DNA of 64,000 bases from Gautieria morchelliformis (GCA_015179125.1 WHVA01000113.1:62001-126000), one strand, 5' to 3'; shown: positions 20,790-31,665, numbered from the stretch's first letter. The notes: generated by a model from the letters alone, not told the origin. Numbers and translations are program-made.

Positions 20790-21262
20790 GATGGGTGAGG
20801 ATGCATGAGTGCTCCAGTCATAGGGGGTTGGGTGTGTGTAGTGTCAGGTGAAGGGGAGTGTCAAGGGAACCCCCTCCCAAGGACATTTCTAGCCTCGGCT
20901 TCAGTTCCGACCCAAGATCCCAATCTGACCCAAGCACATCCCAAGGGTTCGGCCAAGTTTCCAAAGCTTCAGCTTCGGAAATTGTCCCCAAATGGTGCCA
21001 AGCTGGTGGGTTGAGACATGTGTGGTAGGTGAGGGCTGCGGGGATGCGGACACGTGTCAGGAGTGGAGTGGGTGTCCCTGACTTCAATCAGGGGTGCGAG
21101 GTATATAGGTAGCACACTGGTAGCGGAGGTCCTTAGCTTTTCCTCTTTGGATCCTCCTCTACCAGGTGAGTTGTATATCATATAGGTAGCTTTTATTCAT
21201 ATCTTTGGATCCTCCTCTACCAGACCACGTGAGTTTGCTATCTAGGGAGAGTTTCCCTCACA
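20790..21262 (+). repeat. LTR of a second, decayed Ty3/gypsy element
   Basis: It contains a TATA-like GGTATATAGG at 21098 and a duplicated motif CTTTGGATCCTCCTCTACCAG at about 21144-21164 and 21204-21224. It ends near TTTCCCTCACA at about 21262, 170 bp before a gag frame. The left boundary is uncertain. The same arrangement with diverged sequence is present at 32740-32878, so both belong to one LTR family. Confidence 0.6.
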
Positions 21263-21432
21263 GCAGGAAAGGCTCTTCTCCCAGGACCAGTGGTTGGGCC
21301 ATGCAGTAGAGCCATAGGCAATTTCGGCATCAGGATTCTGAGTCAGATTTTGGCACACCCTCCGAGCATACAGCACCTGACACCCCTTCCTTCAAAGTCG
21401 TTCCTTCAGCGGGTCCATCCCCAAGGATCCCT

Positions 21433-22885
21433 TTGAATCCCATGATGATGGATCAGTCCAAACAGATCTGGAATATCAAAGAGGAGCTCCAGGTGGGCCG
21501 AGTGAAGAATGAGGAAATAGCAAACACACTACACCTCATCATGACCAAATTAGATGTGAGGCCGATGGCCCAAGAGCCGAGAAGAGAAGAAGCAGGAACC
21601 AAAGAGTTCAGGCGGTTCGAAGACTCAGAAGGGGAAGCTGATCAGCTGGTGATGGGTTTGAGGTGGGGGAAAGTAAAGCTGGCAACACCCTCAGATTTGG
21701 ATGTGGACCGAGAACGAGGTCAAGCCTTTCTGAACTCCCTGACCCTATACTTTGTGATCATTGGGGACACCTTCCCATCACATCAAGCCCACATCCACTG
21801 GGCTCTGTCATTCTTCAAATCCAGCCAAGTCACACATTTCACAAATCGAATCCTGTGTGCCAAAGCCAAAACTCGAACCCCATACTTTCAAGCTTGGGAG
21901 GGTTTCCAAAAGGAGTTCACAGACCAGTTCTGCCCGAGGAATGAGGAACTCACCACCCTCACAAAGCTTGAAGGCACTGTCTGGTACCAAGGCAAGGATT
22001 TGATCGATGAGTACATCGACCATTTCCAGGAATTGATAGACCTAGTGGAATACAATGACAATAAAATGAAAGTCATCAAGTTTCATCAAGGGTTGGACCC
22101 GAGCATACAGAACAAGGTGGCGCTACTCAGAGACAGTTCCCCAGACTTTGATGATCCCAAGGGATGGTACGAGGCTGCCCAAAGAGTGTCCCAAAACCAA
22201 GACGCAAATGAGGCACTCCTTGAAGCCTTAGTGGACCCACCCGAGGCACCAGCACCTTCCCAAAGGCCGCTGTGGCCCCAGTGTTCAATGCTGAGCCCCT
22301 GTTCTGTGGACCAAGGCAAGCCACAACCCCAGCCCTGCCGAGAGATGGCCCAGCTTCAATGGATGTAGACACCACACACAGAAGTGGTCGCCCCTCGGTA
22401 ACTTACTACCGATGCTGCAAGTCCGGTCACTATACCTGAGAGCACCCCCAGGCCTTCAATGTTCAACCTATGACCCTCGAAGAAAAATTGGAGATGGTTC
22501 CGGAGCTTCTCACCCTGGCCGATGCAAGCTGAGCAACTCCCGAGTCAGGAGAGGAACCTGCAACTCGAGAGGTGATGGAGCATGCGGAAGGACCAATGCC
22601 GGGTTTTGTAGACTGCAGCAGATGAAAAGTGTGTCCCCGTTGCCTGTACATAACCGGTTTTCTTGCCTTGAAGTTGAGAATGAAACGCCCCCACTCACCT
22701 CACCTTTGCAAGAGAATTTGGTTGAAGCCACACAGAAACCCGCCCCCGCCCTCCGGACGCACATGCCCCGACTCCATGCCTTCGAAAAAAGAATGCAAAG
22801 ACAGTGAGTGATCAGCTCGGTCAGCACCGCCAAATCCCTGGTGGTCAAGGTGGGAATTCAGACCACCGATACCAGAGAGGTTAAG
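21433..22885 (+). pseudogene. Gypsy gag with degenerate zinc knuckle and protease lead-in
   Basis: A 311-codon frame (21433-22368) encodes a retrotransposon capsid domain, with strings TPSDLDVDRERGQAFLNSL, HIHWALSFFKSSQVTHF, FQKEFTDQFCPRNEE and IKFHQGLDPSIQNKV. Beyond its stop, other frames continue the same protein. They include a damaged knuckle (YRCCKSGHYT then a stop), NRFSCLEVE and AKSLVVKVGIQTTDTREVK, the sequence expected before a gypsy protease. Several frameshifts and stops make it a relic, and no pol follows. It is a different family from the chromovirus at 11-19 kb. Confidence 0.85.
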
Positions 22886-22889
22886 TCCA

Positions 22890-23130
22890 GACCTGAGAAC
22901 TTTCTCACACATACCACCACATCCAAAACACACAAAAAACCATCTCTATCATACACACACTAGCTACATACCCATCCAGTGTCTCGCCGACGACAGTTAG
23001 CAACCACACAAAGCTTCCACAAAAAAGAAGCAAGAAACAAGACAATGCTGCAGAACATCGACCCTCAGCCGCCCGCCACGTCATAGAGTCGCAAGAGGGT
23101 GGGCAGCACACAGCACCCCAGCACCAAAAC
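22890..23130 (+). mobile_element. LINE relic, 5' piece upstream of the copia insertion
   Basis: AC-rich sequence (CACACACACTAGC, ACAAAAAACC) that ends exactly at the copia target duplication AAAAC. It is contiguous with the LINE ORF1 region at 28377 once the copia element is removed. Assignment to the LINE rests on that continuity and is an inference. Confidence 0.45.
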
Positions 23131-23618
23131 TGTTGGGTGCATTTATGCTCCTGCACCAAAATCAAGCATAATATATTCAATTTATTGTGTGGTGTTTCAA
23201 TATTTTCTCATACTGTTCTTGTACTATGCATCCACTCCCCTGCTTATTTTCGAAATTTTCTAGCCACTCCCTATCTCTCCATTCCATTCTGTTATTTCTA
23301 TTTTCACAGGCGGCTGCACCCAGCGGAGTTTGAAATGACTTCGACGCGCGAGCCCTTGGGCGCTAAAGGGCCGGGTGCAAGTATATGCCTTCTGAGACAG
23401 GATTACACTCCTCTCTCAGTGACAATAAATTCACTGAGAGAGGCGAGTAGTATTCTTCATATTTACATAGCATGTTGACTGAAAATCATGTAGTATATTT
23501 GATTCTAGGTATTGTATTAATACATCAGTGACAATAAATTCACTGAGAGAGTATATTTGATTCTAGTTTTCTAAGAACTCTACCGAACCTTCCCTGCCAT
23601 AGCCCCTAGTTGCTAACA
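23131..23618 (+). repeat. 5' LTR of the copia element
   Basis: 488 bp. It contains a repeated block CAGTGACAATAAATTCACTGA (centred near 23428 and 23536), which is an inverted-repeat motif, and a TATTTACATAG stretch. Identical to the 3' LTR except for one base. Confidence 0.97.
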
Positions 23619-23619
23619 A

Positions 23620-23632
23620 GGGTTATGGGCCC
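23620..23632 (+). other. Primer-binding site, half-tRNA type, overlapping the start codon
   Basis: GGGTTATGGGCCC begins one base after the LTR. Its complement GGGCCCATAACCC resembles the anticodon stem-loop of initiator tRNA-Met (CAT anticodon). This fits priming by an internal tRNA fragment, as known for Drosophila copia. The ATG of Gag-Pol (23625-23627) is inside this site. Confidence 0.75.
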
Positions 23633-26600
23633 CGCAGACACTTCGCAGAAGCTTTTGGGTGTGGAGAAGCTTGCAACAGATGGAAGTAATTGGCCTCTGT
23701 GGCGAGCTACTCTCACAAGTTATTTTGAGTCCAAAAATCTACTCAGGCATATAGAAGGGAGAGCCATTCGACCTCCTGATCCTCCAGTCATGCCCCCAGG
23801 CCATATTCTCACAGAAGCTGAGGAAACTCAGATAGAGAAGGCTGAGGAGAAGCTGGAGAAATATCTTGCCAGAGAAGGACAGGCAAAAACCCAAATAATC
23901 GTCTCAGTGTCAGAGTCACTAGCCCTGATGCTACAGAAGAGACATACAGCAAAAGAAGTCTGGGATGCATTGGTCAATGAGATGACCAAAAAGCCCAAGA
24001 TGGTCCTCACCAACCTACAGAGACAGCTTCGCAGTATGAGGTGTCCTGAGGATGGAGACTTGAGAGATCACTTGGACAAGGCCCAAGACCTCTATGCTCG
24101 TCTCAATGAGATGGGAGCCAGAATTTCTGAAGGAGAGTTCACCGACATTATCCTTGCATCACTTCCACCCTCCTATGAGGCAGTTATGAATGCCCTTACC
24201 ACGTCGCTCGAAGAATGTGGAATGCCCTTAGTGCCTGATGATATTATCAGAGTACTAAAGGCTCAATATGACAGGAGAAATACCCTCAATATTTCACAAG
24301 AAGAGCAGGCATTTATTGGTTCATCTACGAAAGGGCAGAAGGGCCGGAAAGACCCGAAGGTGTCTACATGCACTAATTGCCACAAGCCTGGACATGCTAT
24401 AGAAAGTTGCTGGGCTAAAGGAGGTGGTAAAGAAGGCCAGGGGCCACGTCAGAAGAAGAAAGCGAAAGCCAAAAAGAAGAAGGGCAAAGCCAAGGCGAAT
24501 GTTGCCGAAGAAGTGTCCTCTGAGGAGGATGAGAGTGGCAGTCCAGCTGCTTTCGCCAACTTCGACTGCTCTAATTTGAGTAGTTTATCTCTGGACACTG
24601 TTGTTATCCTCGACACTGGAACGACCGCACATATGACCCCTCACAAGAATTTATTGAGGGATTACAGTCCATTCTCACAGCCGCGCACAATTCGTGCAGC
24701 CAACAAAGGCACTTTTGATGCCTTCGGTTCAGGCTCACTCGTGCTATCTAACAAGGTTGGAGATAAGACTGTGAACATTACATTGAAGGATACGTTCTAC
24801 GCGCCAAAAATGGCTGTTACCCTCATCTCGATCGGCCGATGCGATGATGCAGGCTATAACACACAAATAGCTGATCAGAAATGCACAATATCCAATCGTA
24901 AAGGCAGGATATTGATGCAAGCACCGAAGCTGAATGGCTTATATCGATTTGATTTACAACACACAAGTGCCGAAGCGCATGTATGCGCATCAGCCATGGA
25001 AATACATCAAAAAATGGGGCACATTTCACAAAAGTCCCTACAGCACTTGCTCAACCGTGGCATGATATTAGGCATTGAATTGAGCTCAAAAGGTGACAAG
25101 GTTGTTTGCGATGCGTGCATTCAAGCGAAGATTGCACGTATATCACTTCCTCAGGAACCCAGAAGCCGATCATCAAAATTCGGTGACAGAATTTATTCTG
25201 ATGTCTGGGGACCAGCGAGACACTCCACAATTGACAAGAAATCCTATTATGTGTCTTTCATCGACGACTACTCAAGAGAATCGGTTATCTATTTGATGGC
25301 AAACAAATCGGAAGCATTTTCAAAATACAAACTCTACGAGGCCTTGATGCTTCGACAGAGGAATATGCACATCAAAGCACTTGTTTCCGACAGAGGGGGC
25401 GAATACACAAGCTCAGAATTTGAACAGCATTTGGCCAAGCAAGGCACGAAGCATCGGTTAACCGTGCACGACACCCCAGAGTCAAATGGTGTTGCTGAAC
25501 GTTTAAACCGAACTCTAGTTGAAAGAGCTCGTGCCATGCTATTGGAATCAAGTCTTCCTAAGACTCTATGGGGGCATGCAATTCTGCACGCCAACTATCT
25601 TAGGAATCGGACACATACAAGAGCTTTGCCAGACAAAACCCCTTTTGAAATGATCCATCACGAGAAACCGAACCTGAAAGACATACACGTGTGGGGAATT
25701 GAAGTCTACGTTAAAGTCAAAGAGGGAAACAAACTAGCAGCCCGTGCCAAAAGAGCTCGGTGGATAGGAATCTCTGGACAGAGCCATGGTCACTGCATCT
25801 ACTGGCCTGACTCTCAGAAGGTTTCTGTCGAGCGGAATGTTATATTTGACTCAGAGATGAAGGGGGGCAAAGCTCCAATCATTTCTATTGAAGAGTCACA
25901 GCTACCTATGTCCAGAAAAATGGTACAGGCCATCTCGGCGCCAGCACCTATGCCTAGTCGCTTAGTCAGCGAAGAGGCAAAGATCGAGGAAATTGATGAT
26001 GATGAACCAGAGGAACGTCTGAAAGAGCTGCAACCCAGTCAGACTGTTGATGCCAGACCTAAAGAAGCTGCTCCAACAAGGAGAAGCGAGAGAATCCGTC
26101 AGCAGCAGGTGCAGCCGGCCCCAAGTGGTCCCGTAACAAGATCTCAAACCAAGAGACATGCTGGTGCAGATATCACTACACTAGCTTACGAGGACATTGA
26201 GGACCATCAAGACAAATTATTTGAACAAGATTTATCCTCTGTTACTGACGGCATCAGTGATTATAACCTTGCCATCAGTACACTTTCGACCTCCGATCAA
26301 AACAAAGATAAGGTGCTGCCGGATTTGAATCAGACTGAGCCTAGCAATGCAGATGAAGCTTTAAATGATCCTATGTGGAAAGCATCGATGGATAAAGAGT
26401 ACAAGGTGCTACTCGACAAAGGTGTATGGGAAGTGGTTAAACCACCTCCTGGGGCAAATATTGTCGGAAATAGATGGGTATTCCTCTGGAAACGCAATCC
26501 AGAAGGTGAACCCATCACACCTAGATCGAGGATGGTCGCCCAAGGCTTTACACAAAGTTTTGGAGTTGACTACAATGAAACCTATGCACCTGTTGCTCGG

Positions 26601-27875
26601 ATGACTTCCTTACGGATTATATGTGCCATTGCTGCCAGGAACAACTGGCCTATTCACCAAATGGATGTGGACAGTGCGTATTTGAATGCTATACTGCCAG
26701 AACCTATTTACATGAGACAGCCGTATGGATATGAGACCGGAGACAAAGATGATGTCCTCCTGCTGAAGAAAGCACTTTACGGCCTCAAACAATCTGGAAG
26801 GGAATGGTACAAACGTCTGAGTGGTGAATTTCTCAAGTTAGGATTCACTAAATCAGCTTCGGATGGAGCTGTATTTTGCAGACGTGGACCGAGAGGGCAT
26901 GCGATTATTGCGACAGCAGTAGACGACCTCACTATCACAGCTGAGAGTCAACCAATCCTCGATGGGGTAAAGCATGATCTTGCCCAGATCTTCAGTATGA
27001 AAGATCTAGGCGAGATTCACTGGCTTTTGAACCTCAAAATCGAAAGAGATTGGAATAACAAATCGATTGCAATATCACAAGCCGCATACATCCAAAAAAT
27101 CATCAAAAAATTCAATCTGGATGATGCCAAAACATTTTCAACGCCTCTCGACCCAGCCGTTAAATTATCCAGGGACCAATGCCCTTCCACAGATGAAGAC
27201 AAACAGAAGATGTCAAGAATTCCATACAGACAAGCGATAGGATCATTGATGTGGGCAGCAGTAGCCACTCGACCGGACATTGCGTTCGCAGTGTCATTAC
27301 TTTCTCAATTCCTCGAAAACCCAGGTCCAACACATTGGCATGCAGTCAAACGTGTCTTTAAATATCTAAAAGGCACGATGGACTACAAATTGACACTTGG
27401 GAAAAATCGAGACGGCCTCATTGGGTATTCAGATGCGGATTGGGCTTCTCAAGAGCACAGGCACTCATACTCGGCTTATATTTTTCAGATTGATGGAGGG
27501 ACAGTATCATGGAGTTGTCAAAAACAATCCATAGTAGCCCTATCATCAACTGAAGCCGAATTCGTTGCTCTGACTCATGCGAGCAAAGAAGCCTTATGGA
27601 TGTGCCACTTTATTTCTGAAGTATTCCAACCGCTGAATTGTCCCATCAAACTTTATTCAGACAATCAATCAGCCATTGCCATCGTCTATGGCACTCAACA
27701 ACACACGAGGACCAAGCATTTCGACATTAGATTATATTTCATCCGAGATATAGTCGAAGATGAAGAAATTAAGCTTGTGTACCTGCCAACGGAACACATG
27801 CTAGCCGATCTTCTCACTAAAGGACTTCCTAGTCCTAGAGTGAGAATCCTCAACGAGAAAATCGGAATATATTAA
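23625..27875 (+). CDS. Copia Gag-Pol polyprotein
   Basis: 1416 aa from ATG 23625 (MGPADTSQKLLGVEKLATDG). Gag has WPLWRATLTSYF and TNLQRQLRSMRC. A CCHC knuckle CTNCHKPGHAIESC sits near 249 and is followed by a Lys-rich tract. Protease motif LDTGTTAHMTP is near 329. Pre-integrase HHCC is IHQKMGHISQKSL...VCDACIQAK. Integrase D,D,E motifs are YSDVWGPARHS (521), SDRGGEYTSSEF (589) and PESNGVAERLNRTL (619). Reverse transcriptase has PRSRMVAQGFTQSFGVDYN, QMDVDSAYLN and the catalytic TAVDDLTI near 1099. RNase H has GYSDADWAS (1268), SIVALSSTEAEFVAL and LYSDNQSAI (1343). The C-terminus ends MLADLLTKGLP. The integrase-before-RT order defines Ty1/copia. No frameshift separates gag from pol. Confidence 0.97.
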   Translation: MGPADTSQKLLGVEKLATDGSNWPLWRATLTSYFESKNLLRHIEGRAIRPPDPPVMPPGHILTEAEETQIEKAEEKLEKYLAREGQAKTQIIVSVSESLALMLQKRHTAKEVWDALVNEMTKKPKMVLTNLQRQLRSMRCPEDGDLRDHLDKAQDLYARLNEMGARISEGEFTDIILASLPPSYEAVMNALTTSLEECGMPLVPDDIIRVLKAQYDRRNTLNISQEEQAFIGSSTKGQKGRKDPKVSTCTNCHKPGHAIESCWAKGGGKEGQGPRQKKKAKAKKKKGKAKANVAEEVSSEEDESGSPAAFANFDCSNLSSLSLDTVVILDTGTTAHMTPHKNLLRDYSPFSQPRTIRAANKGTFDAFGSGSLVLSNKVGDKTVNITLKDTFYAPKMAVTLISIGRCDDAGYNTQIADQKCTISNRKGRILMQAPKLNGLYRFDLQHTSAEAHVCASAMEIHQKMGHISQKSLQHLLNRGMILGIELSSKGDKVVCDACIQAKIARISLPQEPRSRSSKFGDRIYSDVWGPARHSTIDKKSYYVSFIDDYSRESVIYLMANKSEAFSKYKLYEALMLRQRNMHIKALVSDRGGEYTSSEFEQHLAKQGTKHRLTVHDTPESNGVAERLNRTLVERARAMLLESSLPKTLWGHAILHANYLRNRTHTRALPDKTPFEMIHHEKPNLKDIHVWGIEVYVKVKEGNKLAARAKRARWIGISGQSHGHCIYWPDSQKVSVERNVIFDSEMKGGKAPIISIEESQLPMSRKMVQAISAPAPMPSRLVSEEAKIEEIDDDEPEERLKELQPSQTVDARPKEAAPTRRSERIRQQQVQPAPSGPVTRSQTKRHAGADITTLAYEDIEDHQDKLFEQDLSSVTDGISDYNLAISTLSTSDQNKDKVLPDLNQTEPSNADEALNDPMWKASMDKEYKVLLDKGVWEVVKPPPGANIVGNRWVFLWKRNPEGEPITPRSRMVAQGFTQSFGVDYNETYAPVARMTSLRIICAIAARNNWPIHQMDVDSAYLNAILPEPIYMRQPYGYETGDKDDVLLLKKALYGLKQSGREWYKRLSGEFLKLGFTKSASDGAVFCRRGPRGHAIIATAVDDLTITAESQPILDGVKHDLAQIFSMKDLGEIHWLLNLKIERDWNNKSIAISQAAYIQKIIKKFNLDDAKTFSTPLDPAVKLSRDQCPSTDEDKQKMSRIPYRQAIGSLMWAAVATRPDIAFAVSLLSQFLENPGPTHWHAVKRVFKYLKGTMDYKLTLGKNRDGLIGYSDADWASQEHRHSYSAYIFQIDGGTVSWSCQKQSIVALSSTEAEFVALTHASKEALWMCHFISEVFQPLNCPIKLYSDNQSAIAIVYGTQQHTRTKHFDIRLYFIRDIVEDEEIKLVYLPTEHMLADLLTKGLPSPRVRILNEKIGIY

Positions 27876-27888
27876 GCTTGAGGGGGCG
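27872..27888 (+). other. Polypurine tract of the copia element
   Basis: The purine run GAGGGGG in TTAAGCTTGAGGGGGCG lies immediately before the 3' LTR and overlaps the last codons of the polyprotein. Confidence 0.7.
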
Positions 27889-28376
27889 TGTTGGGTGCAT
27901 TTATGCTCCTGCACCAAAATCAAGCATAATATATTCAATTTATTGTGTGGTGTTTCAATATTTTCTCATACTGTTCTTGTACTATGCATCCACTCCCCTG
28001 CTTATTTTCGAAATTTTCTAGCCACTCCCTATCTCTCCATTCCATTCTGTTATTTCTATTTTCACAGGCGGCTGCACCCAGCGGAGTTTGAAATGACTTC
28101 GACGCGCGAGCCCTTGGGCGCTAAAGGGCCGGGTGCAAGTATATGCCTTCTGAGACAGGATTACACTCCTCTCTCAGTGACAATAAATTCACTGAGAGAG
28201 GCGAGTAGTATTCTTCATATTTACATAGCATGTTGACTGAAAATCATGTAGTATATTTGATTCTAGGTATTGTATTAATACATCAGTGACAATAAATTCA
28301 CTGAGAGAGTATATTTGATTCTAGCTTTCTAAGAACTCTACCGAACCTTCCCTGCCATAGCCCCTAGTTGCTAACA
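27889..28376 (+). repeat. 3' LTR of the copia element
   Basis: 488 bp, one mismatch to the 5' LTR, followed by the target duplicate AAAAC. Confidence 0.97.
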
Positions 28377-28381
28377 AAAAC

Positions 28382-29990
28382 CAGGTCAGAGCTGCTAGCA
28401 GAGCCAAAAGTAGCAGTGAGAACCAGGGAACAAGCTAGGAACTACCTAGACAGATACGGGTATCTCACCAAGGACGACCCCCTGTCTGCAGAGCAACTTA
28501 GCTATACCCTACTCTCTATAGCCCACAACACCAGCGGAAAGACGCTACAGGAAGGAATTAGGTCAGTAGTGGTCTTAATGCTGGAAGAGGCAGCGATAAG
28601 TGTAGGAACAGCGGTGATGAAACACATTGAAGAGAAGCTAGTGCTGGCCCTCAGCAAGATTGAAGTGGCAACCGACAGAGCGAAGGAGACCACAGAGATT
28701 ATGAAGGCCACAACGGAGGACGCCAGTAACCTAGTCAAACACTTAGGAAGTGTGAGTCAGCAGAGGGAACTGGAGAGGGAGAGTGGGTGAGGGGGCATGT
28801 CATATGCAGCTGCACTCAAGGGTAACATACCATTATCACACCCTAACAACCTGGCCAAGGCCAGAGAAAAAGAAAGGCAAATACTGATTGACAGAGACCC
28901 ACAAGGGGAACAGGACATGCTGAACAGACTGACAGAACAAGAACTGGTGACGAAAGCAAAGGAAGCCATAGAGCAGTTAGAAATGGATCATGGCCAGATG
29001 ACCATAGCCTTCCTCAGAGCGAAGAAGCTGGCGAATGGGGAGATTGTATTTGAGCTGGACACAGAGGAAGCGGCAAGGTGGATTCAGGCGAACATAAGGA
29101 TGTTCCTAAGCAAGTTCAGCAGCACGGTCATCATCAAAGATCGCACACTCTCAGTGATAGTCGAATACATCCCCTTAAGCCACTCACCAGAAGCATTATC
29201 AGAAATGAGAAAGGTCAAGAGGGACTTGAGACTCCCAGTTGGCTCACTCATATCGACATGCTGGATAACACCCACAAGCAGAAGAACAGCAGGGAAGAAG
29301 TCCGCACACATCATCGCAAAATTCACCACAACCAAAGCCACAAACCAAAGCATTAGAGACGGCCTTATAATTGCGGGAAAGAGAACCTGGTCCAGGAGAA
29401 TGATGAGAGAACCACAAAGGTGCCTAAAGTGCCAAAAGTATAACACATGGCACATTGCGGCAGACTGCAGTAGTGCCGACAAGTGTGGTACATGCAGGGG
29501 TGAGCACAGAACATCGACATGCAAGGAAAGCAACCCCAGCAAGTTTAGCTGCATGAAATGCAACACACATGCATCATGGGACAGGATATGCCTGGCATTC
29601 CTGGCGGCATGCGCAGCTGCAGAGAGAAGTGATCCAGAGCACACCTACAAAGTCTTCCTAACCAACAACCCATGGACATGGGAACAGCAGGGGATAGCCG
29701 GAGAAGTAGATGACACAGGGGAGATACTAAGAAAGGCCAGTGCTCAGGAAGAGAGAAGGAGGCAGACGGCAGCAGAGTGGAGGTACAGCAGGAGGCAAGG
29801 CGGCTTTAGAAGCAGCGAGCAAGGCGATAGAGGCAGAGCAACCCCCCCGACAGGGCACATGGACCAGGGTTGGACCACCTGGGAGGGAAGAGAGTCCAGG
29901 CAGCAGCGGCTGGATGAGTACGGTATTGGTGACCCACAAGAACTGATGCCAGCAAGAGACAACAATGAAAAAAACCCACAAGGAAGATGA
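28382..29990 (+). pseudogene. LINE ORF1 (nucleic-acid-binding, three zinc knuckles)
   Basis: An ORF1/Gag-like protein of a non-LTR retrotransposon, Tad1/I-like in layout. The first part (RTREQARNYLDRYGYLTKDD, coiled helices) is followed by an in-frame TGA at 28788-28790. The same frame then continues MSYAAALKGNIPLSHPNN to 29988-29990. Near the end are three cysteine knuckles: CLKCQKYNTWHIAADC, CGTCRGEHRTSTC and CMKCNTHASWDRIC. The real start lies on the other side of the copia insertion. With the internal stop it is no longer functional. Confidence 0.85.
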
Positions 29991-30037
29991 GAGAAGCACA
30001 AAGATGCATTGAAACATTGAAGATCAGACAATAGAAC

Positions 30038-30775
30038 ATGAATAAATCACTAAAAGCTACAGTTGAAATGCTAGCTAAGTGTTCACCCGACTGTTATGAC
30101 GTTCTGGCAATACAAGAACCATATATTGACTTCTTGGGAAATGCTAGGGCCACTCCACATTGATACTCAATATACCCAGCAACCCACTCCAACAATAAGG
30201 AGAGGAGGACTAGATCGATGATATTAGTTAGTAAGAGAATAACAACCAGCGCGTGGAAGGCGGAGGAGGTGGGATCGCCAGACCTCACAGCAGTCAAGGT
30301 CAGGACAAACATGTGTGTAGTACTCCTACTCAACCTATATTGCGACTGCACAAATTCTGACAGTATCGATGCAGTCCAAAGGTACCACAGAAGGGAGGAG
30401 TACAGAGGAAGGAGAAGCAGGTGAGATGATATGGCTTGGCGACTTCAATAGGCATCACCTGATGTGGGACGAGACAAGGAATTCCCACCTTTTCACAAGG
30501 GCCAATTTGGATGAGATGCAAATCTTGCTGAATGCAGTGGCAACTCATGATCTACAGATGGCGCTACCCAGCAAGCTACCTACATTAAAGGCAATGAGCA
30601 TGGGGAACTACACATGCACAGATAACATCTTTGCATCTACACTCTTGCTTGAAAATCTGACCAGCTGTAGACCCATACCAGAAGATCAACTGCCAAAAAC
30701 CAACCACTTCATCATCCACACAACAATAGATGTAGCCGTCAAAGCAGGTACACAGGAAGGGGCAAAACTGTGACA
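30038..30775 (+). pseudogene. LINE ORF2 relic: apurinic-type endonuclease only
   Basis: ATG 30038 opens MNKSLKATVEMLAK, and LAIQEPYIDFLG holds the catalytic Glu of the endonuclease. Stops and shifts interrupt it near 30160 and 30310. The frame 30369-30773 contains MIWLGDFNRHHLMWDE, the metal-binding GDFN motif, and a worn PKTNHFIIHTTID where active enzymes have a TDH. Reverse transcriptase is absent, and an unrelated coding relic begins at about 30778. The element is therefore truncated at 3' by deletion or replacement. Confidence 0.8.
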
Positions 30776-30777
30776 AA

Positions 30778-31665
30778 TGCAGCTGGCAGGGGCAAAAATA
30801 AGAAAGCTCGTCATATTCAGGACTTGAACGCAGATTCTGACACTGAAGGATCTGAGATCGAAGAGCATGGCCTACCGACAAAATGGGAAAGGGATTTCAT
30901 GGAGGCATTGAAGGCAGAGTATTCAAACTGTGACAAACCAGCATGTGCTTCAGAAGTCTGCAAACTGAATAAGAACGGAGAGCACATGCATTTATCATGG
31001 TGCCAACTCCAGTCCTGGGTAACAGCCTTGGTGTGTACAACCTTTGCATTTATATGTATTACTTGCTGCTAATAATGCAAATTTAGGTTTCTAACATTCA
31101 TGGGGTCATTCTGAAAGTCCCTCCAAACAATTCTCACTTCTAAGATTTCCATTATCGCAAAGACTCTATTCAAAAAGAGAAGACCGATGAAGGGCCAACG
31201 CCAAGCCTGCCCGGCACTGCATTGGGTCTTCAAGGATCATTTCCTATGATGATGTTCCCACCAATTGACTATCGAATGTTTGCTCAGAACATGGTCCTGA
31301 ACTGCCCTGTTACTCCAGTCAATCCTGACAAGAGACCGGAACAGTTGACCCCTGCAACTCCCGGTGACATCGCTTACCCAAGCATCAAAGAGTTTCTTGA
31401 CGATGTCCATAATTGGCCTGAGGCTAGGGGGTGGAACATTGACGAATTCAAAGGTAAATTTGAAGCAAACAATGTTTACTTCCTAAAGTGACGGCTGATG
31501 TGCTCATGGCCAACATCGGGATGTCATGGGGAGATGTGAATTTCATCAAAGGAGCGGTTAGGAAGGCTATAAGGAAGCTTGCTAAGAAGGTGTGCCAGGG
31601 AGGGAGGCAAGCAGAATTATGCCAGAAGGACACAATAATTAGATTTACTACATACATCCAAAAGA
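30778..31665 (+). pseudogene. Unrecognised Cys-rich / SAM-like protein, broken
   Basis: A first stretch reads ADSDTEGSEIEEHGLPTKWE, then RDFMEALKAEYSNCDKPACA and CKLNKNGEHMHLSWCQLQSW (to about 31030). A presumed intron ends near 31085. The second stretch starts HGVILKVPPNNSHF, meets an in-frame TAA at about 31142, and continues in the same frame through KTDEGPTPSLPGTALGLQGS and FPMMMFPPIDYR. A final part, YPSIKEFLDDVHNWPEARGW and then ANIGMSWGDVNFI, looks like a SAM-domain fold (helical, WPEARG, GMSWGD). The stop and the missing intron signals make it a probable pseudogene. Function unknown. Confidence 0.55.

Larger units (their letters stand above)
23131..28376 (+). mobile_element. Ty1/copia LTR retrotransposon, complete and young
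   Basis: 5246 bp with two 488-bp LTRs (23131-23618 and 27889-28376), ends TGTTGGG...GCTAACA and a perfect target duplication AAAAC (23126-23130, 28377-28381). The LTRs differ at a single base (GTTTTC versus GCTTTC near their 3' ends). A single uninterrupted Gag-Pol frame lies between. The element has inserted into a LINE relic. It has everything visible that an autonomous copy needs. Confidence 0.97.
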
